64,000 bases of DNA, taken from contig NC_092637.1 in assembly GCF_039555335.1 (NCBI RefSeq), forward strand, positions 1,612,001 to 1,676,000, read 5' to 3'. The translations under genes were made by a program, and so were the position numbers. The notes beneath the pieces are model-generated. The model saw only the letters and a program-made list of their open reading frames with translations. It did no database searches and had not been told where the DNA came from. Positions 1-10,999 of this stretch are shown in pieces. Source of the stretch: Amphiura filiformis (lineage: Eukaryota > Echinodermata > Ophiuroidea > Amphilepidida > Amphiuridae). The first letter of the stretch is position 1, and each line of letters starts with the position of its first letter.

Positions 1-419
1 TTGTTTTGCCAAGCTGGTCTACTAAAAAGGTCAACCGCCTTTGTCAATTACCTACAATTATAATGCAACACCTGTCAAAGGCATTAATTTTGCCCATCCC
101 AGGAGCAAACTCCCCGTCTAAAATGACGGCCAGATGGGTGGCTAGCTAAGACACTGGAGTAGGATCTAGGGGTTTTTATGAAATTTGGCCCAATGGTTTT
201 AATTAAGTTCTTCAAGTACACCAAGTAAGAAAGCTCAACTATTCTTACTTTTAATTAATTGACCTTAAGTCAACAATTCCAAAAGAATCCAACATCCTGC
301 TTTTGTGACCAGCAAATTTTGTTTGCAATGTCCCTATGTGCCTGTATGTGCATGATATGCAGATTATTCAGACATTTCCCTGTTAAATTGGAGGACAGTA
401 TTCAGTCTGGATAGACCTC

Positions 420-740
420 GGGAAAACAAAAGACTTTATAACTCATTGTGAAAATCTGTGGAAACAAATGTGACTTTAGAACCCGCTTGAAAATACCCAC
501 TGATTGTGATTCCCTGATTGGCAGTCTATTCCAAATGAGAGGCGCAACATAGGAGAAGGTCCTGCGTTCAACTGGCATAAGGGTTTTGATTGTGTTGTCA
601 GGAGGGTGGTATCAGCAGCAGAATGCAGACCAGCACGCGCAGGGCAGTGCAGGGAAGCACAATCAGACAGGTACTCAGGAACACTCTTGGTGAGGCATTT
701 AAACACAGTGACTAAAACTTTTAAATTGATGTGCTCTACA
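420..740 (-). pseudogene. LINE reverse transcriptase, C-terminal fragment (CR1/Jockey-like)
   Basis: Read on the minus strand, this encodes the end of a non-LTR retrotransposon ORF2. The first part reads FKCLTKSVPEYLSD and then, after a frameshift, SYVAPLIWNRLP followed by FKRVLKSHLF. This order (a K-x-L...P-x-YLS segment, then a WN-x-LP motif, then an FK-x-x-L-K-x-x-LF tail) is typical of the region after the reverse transcriptase domain in CR1/Jockey-type LINEs. No catalytic RT motif remains, and the frame is broken around position 560, so it is a dead fragment. It lies upstream of the first transporter exon visible here, on the opposite strand, and is probably intronic or intergenic. The clade is inferred. 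Confidence 0.6.
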
Positions 741-1055
741 TGCTATTGTGTCTGTCTGCTTATATGTACCTATAACAGGTTTATAATGTGCATAATTCCA
801 GGTTATTGTGTTCTCATTTCCATCCGCAAGTAAGAATGTTGCATGTGTAATTTGACGTTCAATTAAGTGAACATGAAAACACCACCTTAGTAAAAATGCA
901 TGAAATGCCCTATTTTTTTCAGAATAGCTTGGAGAAAATTATTGTACAACAATACACATGCATTATATACAAGCATCACAGCCCTATGTGATACAAGAAT
1001 TGCAATATTCCAAATGATTTGAGTTTAATGAATATGAATTTGTTATTCATTCAAG

Positions 1056-1219
1056 GTCGAATCTGTGGTCCTGCTAGTGTTGAACAAGTTAGTACCAACG
1101 ATAAAAAAACATTTGATGAGTCCTCACCACTTCTGAATACATCTGGAGAAATCCAAGAAGACAAAGAAATGGCTGAAATACTTGAGAAACTTCCTGTTGC
1201 TGCTGTTATACCAGACTCT
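1056..1219 (+). CDS. AAAP-type amino-acid transporter, internal exon (hydrophilic segment)
   Basis: This internal exon of a gene that starts left of the window has an acceptor AG at 1054-1055 and a donor gtaagt at 1220. It encodes about 54 residues, mostly charged (KKTFDESSPLLNTSG..EIQEDKEMAEILEKLP), with no membrane segment. It enters in phase 1 and leaves in phase 0. The next exon at 2817 starts in phase 0, so the joined product runs ..IPDS-VPAWKRNML.. without a break. In the AAAP family (vesicular and plasma-membrane amino-acid transporters) such a stretch would be a loop before the last two or three helices. The acidic SSPLL segment resembles a dileucine sorting signal, but that role is inference. 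Alone this exon is not diagnostic; splice-phase continuity with the membrane exons is the main support. Confidence 0.6.
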
Positions 1220-1231
1220 GTAAGTGTGTTT

Positions 1232-1417
1232 GGCTATTCCAGTTGAAATTCACACCCCTATGAAAGACATGACCTTCCTTCCACACAGGGATTTTTAATT
1301 CCAAATGGAGTCACCCATTCAGATAACCGCCTAAGTTGAAATTCACACTTTCTATGTGGAAGGTTATGAAAGGTTGTGTCTTCCATAGGGGGTGTATGGA
1401 CTTCAAGTGGAATAGCC
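1232..1417. mobile_element. MITE, 186 bp, in transporter intron
   Basis: Imperfect terminal inverted repeats of about 35 bp begin GGCTATTCCAGTTGAA and end TTCAAGTGGAATAGCC. It starts only 12 bp after the exon's donor site. No ORF. A diverged relative with a similar inner repeat (AATCCACACT / AGTGTGGATT) is at 60629-60904. Confidence 0.6.
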
Positions 1418-1683
1418 CATTATATGCAAATGGGTGGGTCAGAAAGGTTCCATCTAGACCTATGTGACAAGTTGAAAAGTCTGTGTGTAGTGGGGAAATT
1501 GGTTCTTTCGTTTGATCGAAAGGCCAAGAAGATTTGCAACTTGTAAGCGCATGGTTCCTGATGCTACCCATCGAATATATAAAACAAAGGAGGGCAATGT
1601 AAACCCATGTCTTAAATTTCTTAATGTGATGCTTATAATAACAAAATCTAGCTTTATTACACTCAGGAAATTATTTTTATTAC

Positions 1684-2067
1684 TTAAAGGATGTCCCCAG
1701 CAATCACAACATTATGCCTTATATGATAGAAAATTAATTATCAAGCACGAATCATGTGGTTTTACTTGAAACAAACTCATATTGACCGTGAAATAGAATT
1801 AATACAGCCATCTCTCAACACGCAATATTCAAAAGGCGCATGACGTTTTAGTAATACAATGAAAGCTGACAACGATTGAGCACAGGTAACCTTGACATAA
1901 TTGCACTATACATTTTCAGGGCAGGATTTTGAATATCAAGTGTTGGGAGCCAGCTGTTTTTATTCATTTTTATGGTCAATATGAGTTTGTTTTGAATAAA
2001 ACCATGCTTGATAATTGTTTTTCTAACATATAAGGCATAATGTTGTCATTGCCAGAGTCATCCTGTA
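1684..2067. mobile_element. Long-TIR MITE in transporter intron
   Basis: Inverted arms of more than 120 bp face each other. The outer part reads AGGATG..ACAACATTATGCC on the left and GGCATAATGTTGT..CATCCT on the right. Pairing continues through the stretch containing CTCATATTGACC and GGTCAATATGAG. The arms are diverged, there is no ORF, and a TTA/TAA target duplication is possible but not certain. Confidence 0.65.
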
Positions 2068-2359
2068 AAAATGATTTTTGTTTTGAGATGAAAAAAGTGA
2101 AACATTTACCACTTTTTTAGTTTATGCCATTTTTGCCAGCAAAAACTGTTGGTGAATTAAGTGGAAAAATAATGCGGTTAATTTAAACCATGGAATAAAC
2201 ATGGGTAAAACCATGTGTGTTTTTTACCTGCGGCAAAGAACTGTAAACCCTGAAACCTATTTGTGTCTGTGAAATGCAGATGCTGATATATATACTAAAT
2301 CTCCACCAAAGCAAATAACTTTTTTCTGTTCATCTCTCTTACTTTCCTTCCTTCTTTCA

Positions 2360-2710
2360 TTTCCATTCGCCAAAAAGCATGAAGATCATCATATTCATAC
2401 ATTGAGCCACCGCAGGGCAGTTGTAGCAGCCACCCTGTTCTACATGGAATCCCCTGAGTTGTTATGCCAGTTGATGCCAGACATGCAAGTCCATGACCCC
2501 AGGTTGCAACAGTCTGTGAGATCCCATGACCTAGTAGTGAAAGTCACAAGATCAAACCTTGTCAGCCATAAAAGATCATTTCTACCATCTACAGCCCAAT
2601 TATGGAATTCTCTACCTGCCCAAATTCCAGCCATTAGATCAAAGGCCAGCTTCAGCAGGGAGGTTTTAAATCGCTTTCTGGGTGCTTGCTCGTCAGCAGC
2701 TTCTAAATGA
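2360..2710 (+). pseudogene. LINE reverse transcriptase C-terminal fragment in intron
   Basis: An open frame reads through LSHRRAVVAATLFYM, then SHKRSFLPSTAQLWNSLP, and ends FSREVLNRFLG followed by a stop. This is the hallmark C-terminal tail of CR1/L2/Jockey-group LINE ORF2 proteins (an HRR region, then SF.P....WNSLP, then F...L..FL). The catalytic RT domain is absent, so the copy is 5'-truncated. It sits in sense orientation in the intron between two transporter exons. Upstream of 2400 the frame stays open as KHEDHHIHT, so the real fragment begins before the first start-like codon. Confidence 0.7.
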
Positions 2711-2816
2711 TTATTTTTTGTCTCTGCTGTTAATGCCAGGTTATGCCATGCCGTACAAAAAAGCATAAAGGCCATAGTGTTAAACTTGTTATATAATTTA
2801 TTTCTTTTTTGATCAG

Positions 2817-2922
2817 GTGCCTGCATGGAAAAGGAATATGTTGAGGTGTTTCATTGTCATCCTTCAGGCAGGAGTGGCTGTTATTTTCAGGAATGATTTT
2901 GCATACTTCATGTCATTTGTTG
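2817..2922 (+). CDS. AAAP-type amino-acid transporter, penultimate exon
   Basis: The exon is bounded by a pyrimidine-rich acceptor (tttctttttt gatcag) and a strong donor (gtaagtat at 2923). It encodes a short basic loop, VPAWKRNMLRC, then a hydrophobic helix, FIVILQAGVAVIF, then RNDFAYFMSFV. AAAP-family transporters have this pattern near the C-terminus: a basic residue cluster, a transmembrane helix, then a short loop with an aromatic D-F-Y patch leading to the re-entrant G-A-x-G-S/T segment. It leaves in phase 1 and joins the last exon as ..SFVG-ALGSTTL... The SLC36, SLC38 or SLC32 branch cannot be assigned from this much protein. Confidence 0.75.
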
Positions 2923-3484
2923 GTAAGTATCATTAACCCCCTGAGTACTACCTGCCGATCTAACATTGCCTCTGATTGGTCAATTACATGATATCTTCAT
3001 TGAAATCACCAATCAGAATGGAGCTTTGCAAATAATTCACCCTAATTTTTTTGTGTGGTGAAATTATTCTAACAATGTTGCTGATTGGTCGATGGTATAA
3101 TGAAATCTTCTTTTGGCCAATCGACAGGTAGTTCTCATGGGGTTAAATAAATAAATAGATTTGCAGACTTACAATGCTAACCTACAGTAAGGACTGTTGA
3201 TTTATCAATAATAACTGATATCACTTTCTGAAGAAAATCAATATATCCAAGTTGCTGGTAATGAAAAAAACGTGTCGCAAAATAGTGGGAAAAAGTACTG
3301 GAATTAAGCAAATTGTTCTCAGTCATGTGATGATATCGTACTACTATGTGAAATGGAAAATTTTGAAAAATCGCTCTGCCACTATGTGTTGCAACTGACA
3401 AATTGGGGTCTGCAAAAGTTTGTACTTTAAAAGCATGAGTAACATAATTATGTTAGTAAGGATACTTTTTTAAACTAATCTTAC

Positions 3485-3787
3485 CAGGGGCGCAGCCAGC
3501 TTTCTTGGTCTGGGTAGTGTGAGCCAAAATAACATGTTGGGGTCACAGACAAAAAAAAATGGCAGTTGCATCATACAATACATATACCGCTTTCGTCTTT
3601 TAGAGAGACTGTACATGTCTTTGAGCTTCCAGAAAGGCTTTATTTTGGACGATTTGTGCATGTAGCACGCAAAAATATTGTATTTTACACTATTTTGGCC
3701 CCAGTTCGGGATGAAAAGGGCTTTACTTGCGACAATTTGAGACAATTTTTTCTTTCATTTTTTGTCGGGGGAGACACTCTGCTACTG
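3485..3787. mobile_element. hAT-type MITE, copy 1 (in last transporter intron)
   Basis: It begins CAGGGGCGCAGCCAGCTTTC and ends GACACTCTGCTACTG. Its internal sequence matches the element at 9689-10014: both contain AGAGAGACTGTACATG, TTTTACACTAT and a run ending in GGGGGCACT or GGGGGAGACACT. CAG..CTG ends fit the hAT superfamily. I do not see a clean target duplication here. It ends 64 bp before the last exon of the transporter. Confidence 0.7.
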
Positions 3788-3851
3788 AATTTTTTTTGTA
3801 TTTTGCATTGTTGTTTACTTAATTATTTACTTATTGTTTCCATGGTTACAG

Positions 3852-4036
3852 GTGCACTTGGTAGTACAACCCTTGGTTACATTGTTCCATGTTTCACACA
3901 CATCAGACTTGGCGGACAGCGACTTGGATGGCCTATAATCACAAAAGATGTGGCTATTATTCTGTTAGGCATAGTAGGTGGCGCTGCAAGTGTCTATGCG
4001 TCAGTTGTAGCAATTATTAATAATGCCTCCATTTAA
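3852..4036 (+). CDS. AAAP-type amino-acid transporter, last exon with stop
   Basis: The acceptor is ..ttacag at 3846-3851; the exon enters in phase 1 and ends with TAA at 4034-4036. It encodes GALGSTTLGYIVPCFTHIRL, a short GGQRLGWP loop, and a final helix KDVAIILLGIVGGAASVYAS ending ..INNASI. The GA-x-GS-T-L-x-x-I-x-P segment followed by a last hydrophobic helix is the conserved end of AAAP amino-acid permeases. The encoded protein is a multi-pass membrane transporter; substrate and cell location cannot be told from this C-terminus. No canonical AATAAA was seen close downstream. An open frame upstream (3566-3851) belongs to the intron and its MITE, not to the gene. Confidence 0.75.
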
Positions 4037-4243
4037 TCCAGTAACAGTATTTTTATGATGACATATTAGTGACATTCACCCACAAGACAGGTATTTTATT
4101 GTACCATATCCCACAATGCAAAATGATTCAGGTGACCTTCGAGAACAGGGGGTGCCGGTGTAAACTTATAATTATGCAGAATATGTGTAAATTCCAATAT
4201 AGTGCATGCATGATTATCTGAGTTTTAGATTTCTTGCTATAAT

Positions 4244-4299
4244 TGAAGACAGATATAAAAAAGACCAGTTTGCGTCTGACGTCATTGTCAATCAAATTC
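4244..4299. repeat. Left arm of a distant inverted repeat
   Basis: About 56 bp beginning TGAAGACAG and containing AGTTTGCGTCTGACGTCAT is found in reverse complement at 8134-8190. About 85% of positions match by eye. The two arms could be the ends of an element of about 3.95 kb. Confidence 0.5.
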
Positions 4300-4776
4300 C
4301 CTACGATCCTTGATTGGTTAATAGCGCGTAAAAGGAAGGTCAATTTATCTGGAATAATAGCACAAAATGGCGAAAAAAATATTTGCTTTTACAAGGCAAA
4401 AAGCAACTTTTCTAGGCATTGTTGACATGTTGCCTTTGCGAAAGAAAGTTTCCTACTATAAAGAGCTAACTTTTGAGATGGATTCTATGTTTAAGGGTTG
4501 TGTTTAGCTATTTCAGGTGGGTAGGGGTAGAAAAAAGATTATTGCCATTTTGACCAAAACACGTGAGTATTTATGATTTGCCAAACAGAAACTAACAGAA
4601 TAATACCTAAAAGTATCACTTTTTAATCATTTTGTCATAAATACGACTTTCCACCATTTACAATTATTTGTACCGGGGTGTGCCTGTTGTCAAGTCGATC
4701 AAGATTGTGATGTAACATTCGCACAGAGGGTAATCAGTACGGCGTGAAAAGTATGGCTTCTATAAGGTTACAATAA

Positions 4777-5407
4777 GGAACAAACCAAAAGATCGATGAC
4801 GCCCAATAAACGTAACTAGTTTCGTTTCTCAGCCGACCCCCTCCCTCCATGCCAGAAACGTAATAATGAAATGTTGGAAATTTTGACATAATAATAATAA
4901 TGACACATTCTTCAGACCGATGTTTTTGTACAAACGTAATCGAGTATTTTTACCCCCTACCCCTTAGGCCGTGTAAAATTAATAATTTGGTTCTCCCCTC
5001 CCTCCTCAATTTCTGGGATTTGTCAGATTTTTTTTTTTTTTATAGATTTTTCAATTTTTTAAGACTTTGGAATGATTTATGAAATCTTCATACATATAAA
5101 TAAGTTTATTAGAGAACAAGCATCACTTCCAAGTCTTTTTGTGGTACTCTAGGGGTTTATCCTCAGAATCTCACATTTGAAAAAAAAAAAAAAGGGGCCT
5201 CATCGTTTCCTCGAGCACTGTTGGAAAAGACCGAAAACTACTGACAATGCTAATTTAACATTGAAAAAAAAAAAAAAAAAAAAACACACCTCCCTCCCTC
5301 ATCAATTCATGAAAATCCTCTGGACGAGAACCAAAACATTAATTTTATACGGCCTTATACGAAACTGGTTTCGTTTATAAGACGTTATCGATTTTTTGGT
5401 TTGTTCC
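4777..5407. mobile_element. MITE of about 630 bp
   Basis: The left arm starts GGAACAAACCAAAAGATCGA and the right arm ends TCGATTTTTTGGTTTGTTCC. Pairing resumes inside, with GGTTCTC near 4990 against GAGAACC near 5330. The interior holds poly-T, poly-A and CTCCCTCCTC/CCTCCCTC tracts. No credible ORF. Confidence 0.55.
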
Positions 5408-6425
5408 CTAAAACAGGTAATAGGTATGAATGGCCGTGTAATCGATCTAGAGAAACCTGTCTCGCTGTCATCTTAAGCTGCATGGGTGTCCCAGAAAGAT
5501 CCATACCGGAAAAGTTGAATTTTGTAGGTAGCATTGTTATCAGTCGTATTGTTTTGAGTTCTAAATATTACATATATTTAGCTTTCTTGGTAATTTAAGA
5601 TTTTAAAGATCGAATGTTTCTAAAATAAATTACAGAATATTGCGTACAATGGTGAAGTTTAAGTTTTGACAATACAATCTATTATGAAAATAATGAACTA
5701 ACCGTCAGCACAAAGTTATTTGGAAAAAGTTTTGCAGCTAATTTTGTTATGATCTATCGATTACTAGCATGCATGGTATAAAGGATTTGTTAAGCTTGAT
5801 TGACCTAATACTGCATGTGTCGTCTTTTTGGCGGCAGTTTCGAAAATAATGATTGCGGTGTATGAGTTTCATCATTTGAAATGCCGGCAGAGATTGATTT
5901 AGGGGCCTATTATAAAAATATTATAGAGAAGATTCGTCCTTGTGCCACAGCATGTATTTATGTCCCTATTGGCAAACACACAACTAGGACAAGGTGAAGA
6001 TTACATTTTCAGCAAGTTTTTCTTAAACAAGTTATACCCTCTATAAGAATTACATTTTTGGCGTAAAATTGATCGTAAAATTTTTTTTTTAAATTCAGCA
6101 CAAATATCGGGACTAATATTGAAAACACATGAAAAAGGTCATTTAAATCAATATTAAGAATTATTCAGTGTTTCAAGCTCTACATTTGTGCCAAATTTGG
6201 TGTATCTCCTTTGACAACTGAATGATTTCTACACTATATTGCAAAGTACGTCTACGTCTGGGCGATAGTGATAAAGCAGGTCAATGTCTGGTGCTTATGA
6301 AGCCTGTGCTGTAAGTTACACACGTGCAATTTTGTCCAGTTTTAAGAATATCAATATCACGCCAAAAACGAATCAAGTTTTTGAAATGAAAGTAACACAA
6401 TAAGTAGGTGACATTTATGTCATTA
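5408..6425. other. No gene seen
   Basis: AT-rich sequence with stops in all frames and no recognised element. It lies inside the interval flanked by the inverted repeat arms 4244-4299 and 8134-8190. Confidence 0.5.
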
Positions 6426-6581
6426 GAGACTTATGAAATGGCGTTATTTTATCTTTAACTTTAACGTCTAGAGGATTATAGAGGATTATGTATTCAAAAC
6501 CAAGGTGGTTTTGAATACATAATCCTCTGTAATCCTAGAGACGTTAAAGTTAAAGTTAAAGTAACGTCATTTCGCAAGCTC
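6426..6581. repeat. 156 bp near-perfect palindrome
   Basis: The two arms are nearly identical in reverse complement. The core is AAAACCAAGGTGGTTTT, flanked by AGAGGATTATGTATTC and its complement, then by CTTTAACTTTAACGTCT and its complement. The loop is only about 5 bp, so single strands would form a long hairpin. It is probably a foldback MITE. Confidence 0.75.
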
Positions 6582-8133
6582 TATTGTATTCCATGTACCG
6601 GTACTAAAATTAAATACACTGTTGATTAATTTTTCAAACACGGTATAGATCATTCTGGAACACCCTGTATCTCAGAACTGTCCTTCAACACAGGTGGTAG
6701 TATACGGTTATATTGTTCGGTCCATTTATGACATAGCCATCCTCATTTTAATACATGATAATACAATAAAACATGAGATCGGTTTGAATGGTTGTGGAAT
6801 CAAACTAGAGACCTGTTCCTTTGTCACCTTTATAGACCTGATAAATCAAGCGGAACGATTCTTGTCATATCGTTTTACAGAATTGGTCGTATTGCCAGCG
6901 CTGCAGTGTTAGTATTAACTTTGGGCTTCTTATGAATTGACTGTCAATATCTTATACTAGGTATACATTAAAACTCAAACGGGAGAAAGAATCGCGCATA
7001 CGCATGTTAGAACATTTTCAACAATGTTTTAAAATTGTATATTACAATGTATTTACATTAAAATTGTACCCTAAATAACATGGACATTTGGGTGATATGT
7101 TGATGTAGTTACGGGCCATATTTAGTGCCGATTTGTCCCAATTTGCTTTTGACTTGCCTGGCAACACTCCATAAAATATGGCTAGTCGTGTGAAGACAAA
7201 GTTGAAGACCTATAAGGAGTTATATTCGTTCTCAAATGGAATCATTATGAAGATCGTAAGTAAAAGTAATATAATAACATAGCGCTATTAGCTCGCCTAT
7301 GAACCTTGATATTCGTTAGTTAACCGGATAAATAACATCGGCAAAACTGACAAACTTGTAGGCCCCCTACCAAAATTGGCGTTAACTCGTTACTGTCGAA
7401 AATGTACAAAATATGGCTTCCGTGAATCTGAAAATATTGATATTTCAAAATTGGTTAATTGTATTACCATAAATCGAACACGGACATGCAGGATGGTATC
7501 TCCAGAAGTCTTTTTGCCTAAAAAAATGGAATTTTGTTGAATTTAGAGTAACAAAATAACATGCGCCAGACAGTGGTCGACGAGACTGTAAAATCAGGTA
7601 GAAGTTTGTATGTTGACGAGCTTGAACATGCCTTCGTCGCATTCAAGTCACAATTATCTATCATAATTCTTATTTCAAGGTCCTGTAAATACCTCAGCAA
7701 AAAGATATGGTCATCGTCCAACACGGACTGCTCGAAAAGAGTTCACCTATAAAAAACTGCGTGGGCTGTTATGCGTCGTTATATGTACAGGCATATTTGA
7801 AGAATTTCCTATCAACTAATAATATTAAGATTGCTAAAATATTAATCTAAAGACTTCAATCTTTCATGTGCACCATAAATTTTGCACCTGAGATAGATAT
7901 TGCTAGGCAAAATTTCACAGCAAACATTGCAGTTTTCTCCCATTTCGGAGATATTTGAGACAATACAGCTCGACCCCTTAAAGGTGCAAAATTAACAAAA
8001 ATGCGCCTGATTTTATCGCCACGTTCATCAACTCACATTTTCACGACACTTGTAAACAAAGCATGCTCGATTAAATATCAGATTATGTTGTTCAAGTCCA
8101 AAGATTTACTCACGTTTTAGACGTTTCATGCTC
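6582..8133. other. No gene seen
   Basis: Several 60-75 codon open frames occur here (for example 6694-6912 and 7561-7752), but none shows a recognisable motif or clear splice sites. AT-rich and probably old repeat or intergenic DNA. Confidence 0.45.
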
Positions 8134-8190
8134 GAGTTTGATTGACAGATGACGCCAGACGCAAACTAGTCTTTTTATCGCTGTCTTCCA
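8134..8190. repeat. Right arm of a distant inverted repeat
   Basis: Reverse complement of 4244-4299. It contains GCCAGACGCAAACTAGTCTT and ends GCTGTCTTCCA. Homology stops at both edges, as expected of terminal inverted repeats. Confidence 0.5.
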
Positions 8191-8973
8191 GTATATGTGG
8201 TAGGTATAATACTACAGACATTCCAAAGATTGTGGACCTTTAAAGGCCCACATGATTTGCTAGATCAGAAATATTAATCTAACAAATCTTTGAAATTCAT
8301 TTTTTTTTGCATTTTTGTACAAATAAAGTATTGGTGTGCTATAAACACACCATGCAAGTGAATAAGGCTGAATATAACCTGATAAAGTCTGAAAGGTCTC
8401 ATTTTATGGATGAGTTCTGCATGTAAACTTGTAGCTACACACAATGAACAGAGAGCCATAGTTATCATATGAAAAGAATGTCCAATTACCTGTTCATTGT
8501 CTTTATTGTAAGTTGTAAGCCATTCCTGAAAAAAATGGTCATATTTTTTACCTCTTTGCAGGGATCAGTGATCGTGCCTTTATGTAGGGATATTTGGGCA
8601 TTCCTTATAAAGCAAATTATACCAGGGGTGTGATTTCTCAAGACTTTTTGTCTTCCTGTCCAAAAGTATAGAAAAGTGTTTTTAGGATTTTTGTCAGCTT
8701 TTCGGAAACTTTTTGACAAGTGGAATCGCAACCATGTTCTATTTCTTTTATGAAAGGCATTTTTGTTTGATCTTTTATGCACCCATCGATATGTGTTCAA
8801 TCGTTGTTATTTATGTAATATCAATTAATTGAAAGCATTTTGTGGTGTTAATATAAGAAAGTTGTATATGCATTTTTTTTTCATTTTGTAGAAGTGTTTT
8901 TGTGTTTCAATTGGGTATTATTACTATTATTATTATTTATTGTTTTTAAACTGAATTATTTAATTAAAAGTTA

Positions 8974-9280
8974 ATAAGCCAAAATGGCATTGGAAGTTTG
9001 CAATGCATTGTGGGACAGTTTTGCACTTTGCCCTCTGACCTATTGGGAAAATTCAGTTTTTGTGCATACAAAAGATAATCTAAAATGTTTTACAAGAATA
9101 AAAAACAAACCCCAAAAAACATTATTTTATATATTAATTATTTAAATATTTTTAATGATAACATTATGACAATGATAAATTAATAAATAATATGTACAGT
9201 AATTTTTCTAATATGTCAGAGGTCAAAGGGCCCTAAAACTGCTCTCAAAAACCGGAAGTTACAATGCCAATTGGGCTTAT
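8974..9280. mobile_element. MITE with TA target duplication
   Basis: It begins ATAAGCCAAAATGGCATTGG and ends AATGCCAATTGGGCTTAT. Inner arms pair as TTTGCCCTCTGACCTATT against AATATGTCAGAGGTCAAAG. TA flanks both ends. The centre is AT-rich. Confidence 0.6.
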
Positions 9281-9688
9281 TATTGATTCTAAGGCTTGCA
9301 AAATAGAAATGTACTAATATACATATTTTCAAAATCTGTTAATATTTAAAATGTCAGTTACGATGCTCTTGCACTGACTTGTTGATCTAATGTTTTTATG
9401 CAATTTATTAAGTAACACAAATTTACCATTGATTACCATTGTGTTTGACGGTCGATTCCATGATCCAAGAGTAAAAAAACACTGCGGTACCTAAATATGT
9501 TGTGGTGTGCAGTATTGTTTAAATGATGTTATTTTAATAAAATTGAATTGAAATGAAAAAGGACCAAAATCTGTGCAAATAACGCCCTCCTAGACAAATT
9601 ACAAGATGACAGCATTGACCAAAGTTTGATCCTTTTTGAAACATCTGAAGATAAGAACTGTCACCCTACTCACTCTGGGTTATATAGG

Positions 9689-10014
9689 CAGGGGCATAGC
9701 CAGCTTTCTTGGTCAGGGGGTAAAATAAAAACTTTGGGGGAAAAGACCCAGTATTATTGGTCGGATATATACTTATAGCGGTTTTTGCTAGAGAGACTGT
9801 ACATGTTGAAGTCGTCAAACTTCCAAAAAAGGACATGACTTGGGCAAATTTGGTATTTTACACTATATTGGCCCATGATCGGGGTGAACTTTGATGAAAA
9901 ATTGTCTCCTTGCCCCTTTTTATTTACATTTTTTGTCAGAGGGACAATTTTCTCTTTCATTTTTAATTGGGGGGCACTCAGCCCCCACCTGCTCCACCGC
10001 TGACTATGCTACTG
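9689..10014. mobile_element. hAT-type MITE, copy 2
   Basis: It begins CAGGGGCATAGCCAGCTTTC and ends GACTATGCTACTG. Flanks are TATATAGG on the left and TATAATAGG on the right, consistent with an 8 bp duplication plus one inserted base. It shares its internal sequence with 3485-3787. Confidence 0.75.
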
Positions 10015-10054
10015 TATAATAGGCAAAAGATAACTAATTACTGGGATTTCAGTA

Positions 10055-10308
10055 CATGTGATGACATGATCTGGTCCATGGGGCCAAAGGAGGAATTGTT
10101 GAAAATTAAGTTGCTGTAATTATTACATTAAACATACAATAGGCTATCATTTACTGAAAACACCAAAGGTCTAGCATACTTAGTTCTGGAGTTCTGAAGC
10201 TTTGTGATGTGTATTTTGTTATTGTTTTTGACTCCATATTTTAGCCTTTATCTCAGTTTCAAATTTACCGCCTTTGGCCCCCATGGACCAGATCGTGTTA
10301 CATACATG
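10055..10308. mobile_element. MITE, TA-flanked
   Basis: Left arm CATGTGATGACATGATCTGG then TCCATGGGG; right arm CCCCCATGGACCAGATCGTG then TTACATACATG. TA on both sides. It starts 40 bp after the previous MITE. Confidence 0.6.
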
Positions 10309-10702
10309 TATGGTAACATCAAGTTAAACATGTTTTATGTTATGATGTGGTATGTCATGCTATTTAAACTGACTCTATATTAGACAAAATAATATGACCC
10401 ATTACATTAAAAACAACCACTTGTCATTAGAAATGAAAATTGAGTATTAAATTTTGGGTTGAAGAGCAATTTTTAGCTTTAACTTACTTCAGATACAGAA
10501 GAATAGTTTTATGTAGTATGAAAGGATCAAATTTCTTATAACTTTCTTTATTTTTTCTGATATTCTTTCATTGTTATTTGCAAAACGAAGCCAGCCGACA
10601 AGTGGTCGGTTTTGATGTGATAGGTAACATGACTGTATTCTTTATTTGAATGTGTGAAAAACAAAAAATTATATTCATACCCTTGCGGAGTCTTCTCAGG
10701 AG

Positions 10703-10967
10703 TTATGTGACCATCCACCACAGGGGCCAAAATGTCCGCAAACTTGATCCAATAATGCATTCCACTGAATGTTTCAATCAACAGTGGAAAACAAAGAATT
10801 GCTCAGAAGAATTGCTCTATTGATTGACTTTTTAATACCTTCCTAGCAAAAAATAACGGACACGCAATATATCATTATCAAGCTTATTTTGAGGAGAATT
10901 AGCTTGCCAATATTTCAAACAGTTATATGCCAACTTTACAGCTTATTTGTGGTGGATGGTCACATAA
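10703..10967. mobile_element. MITE with 20 bp perfect inverted ends
   Basis: The ends TTATGTGACCATCCACCACA and TGTGGTGGATGGTCACATAA are exact reverse complements. No ORF. Confidence 0.65.
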
Positions 10968-10999
10968 GTGTTAGTATTTTCCTCAAAGTACTGGGATTC

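Noticed and set aside
2440..2826. 128-codon minus-strand frame
   Set aside because: Antisense to the LINE C-terminal fragment, whose plus-strand reading has clear family motifs.
3566..3851. 5' extension of the last transporter exon
   Set aside because: The open frame comes from the hAT-type MITE; a strong acceptor (ttacag) at 3851 and phase match with the 2922 donor define the exon.
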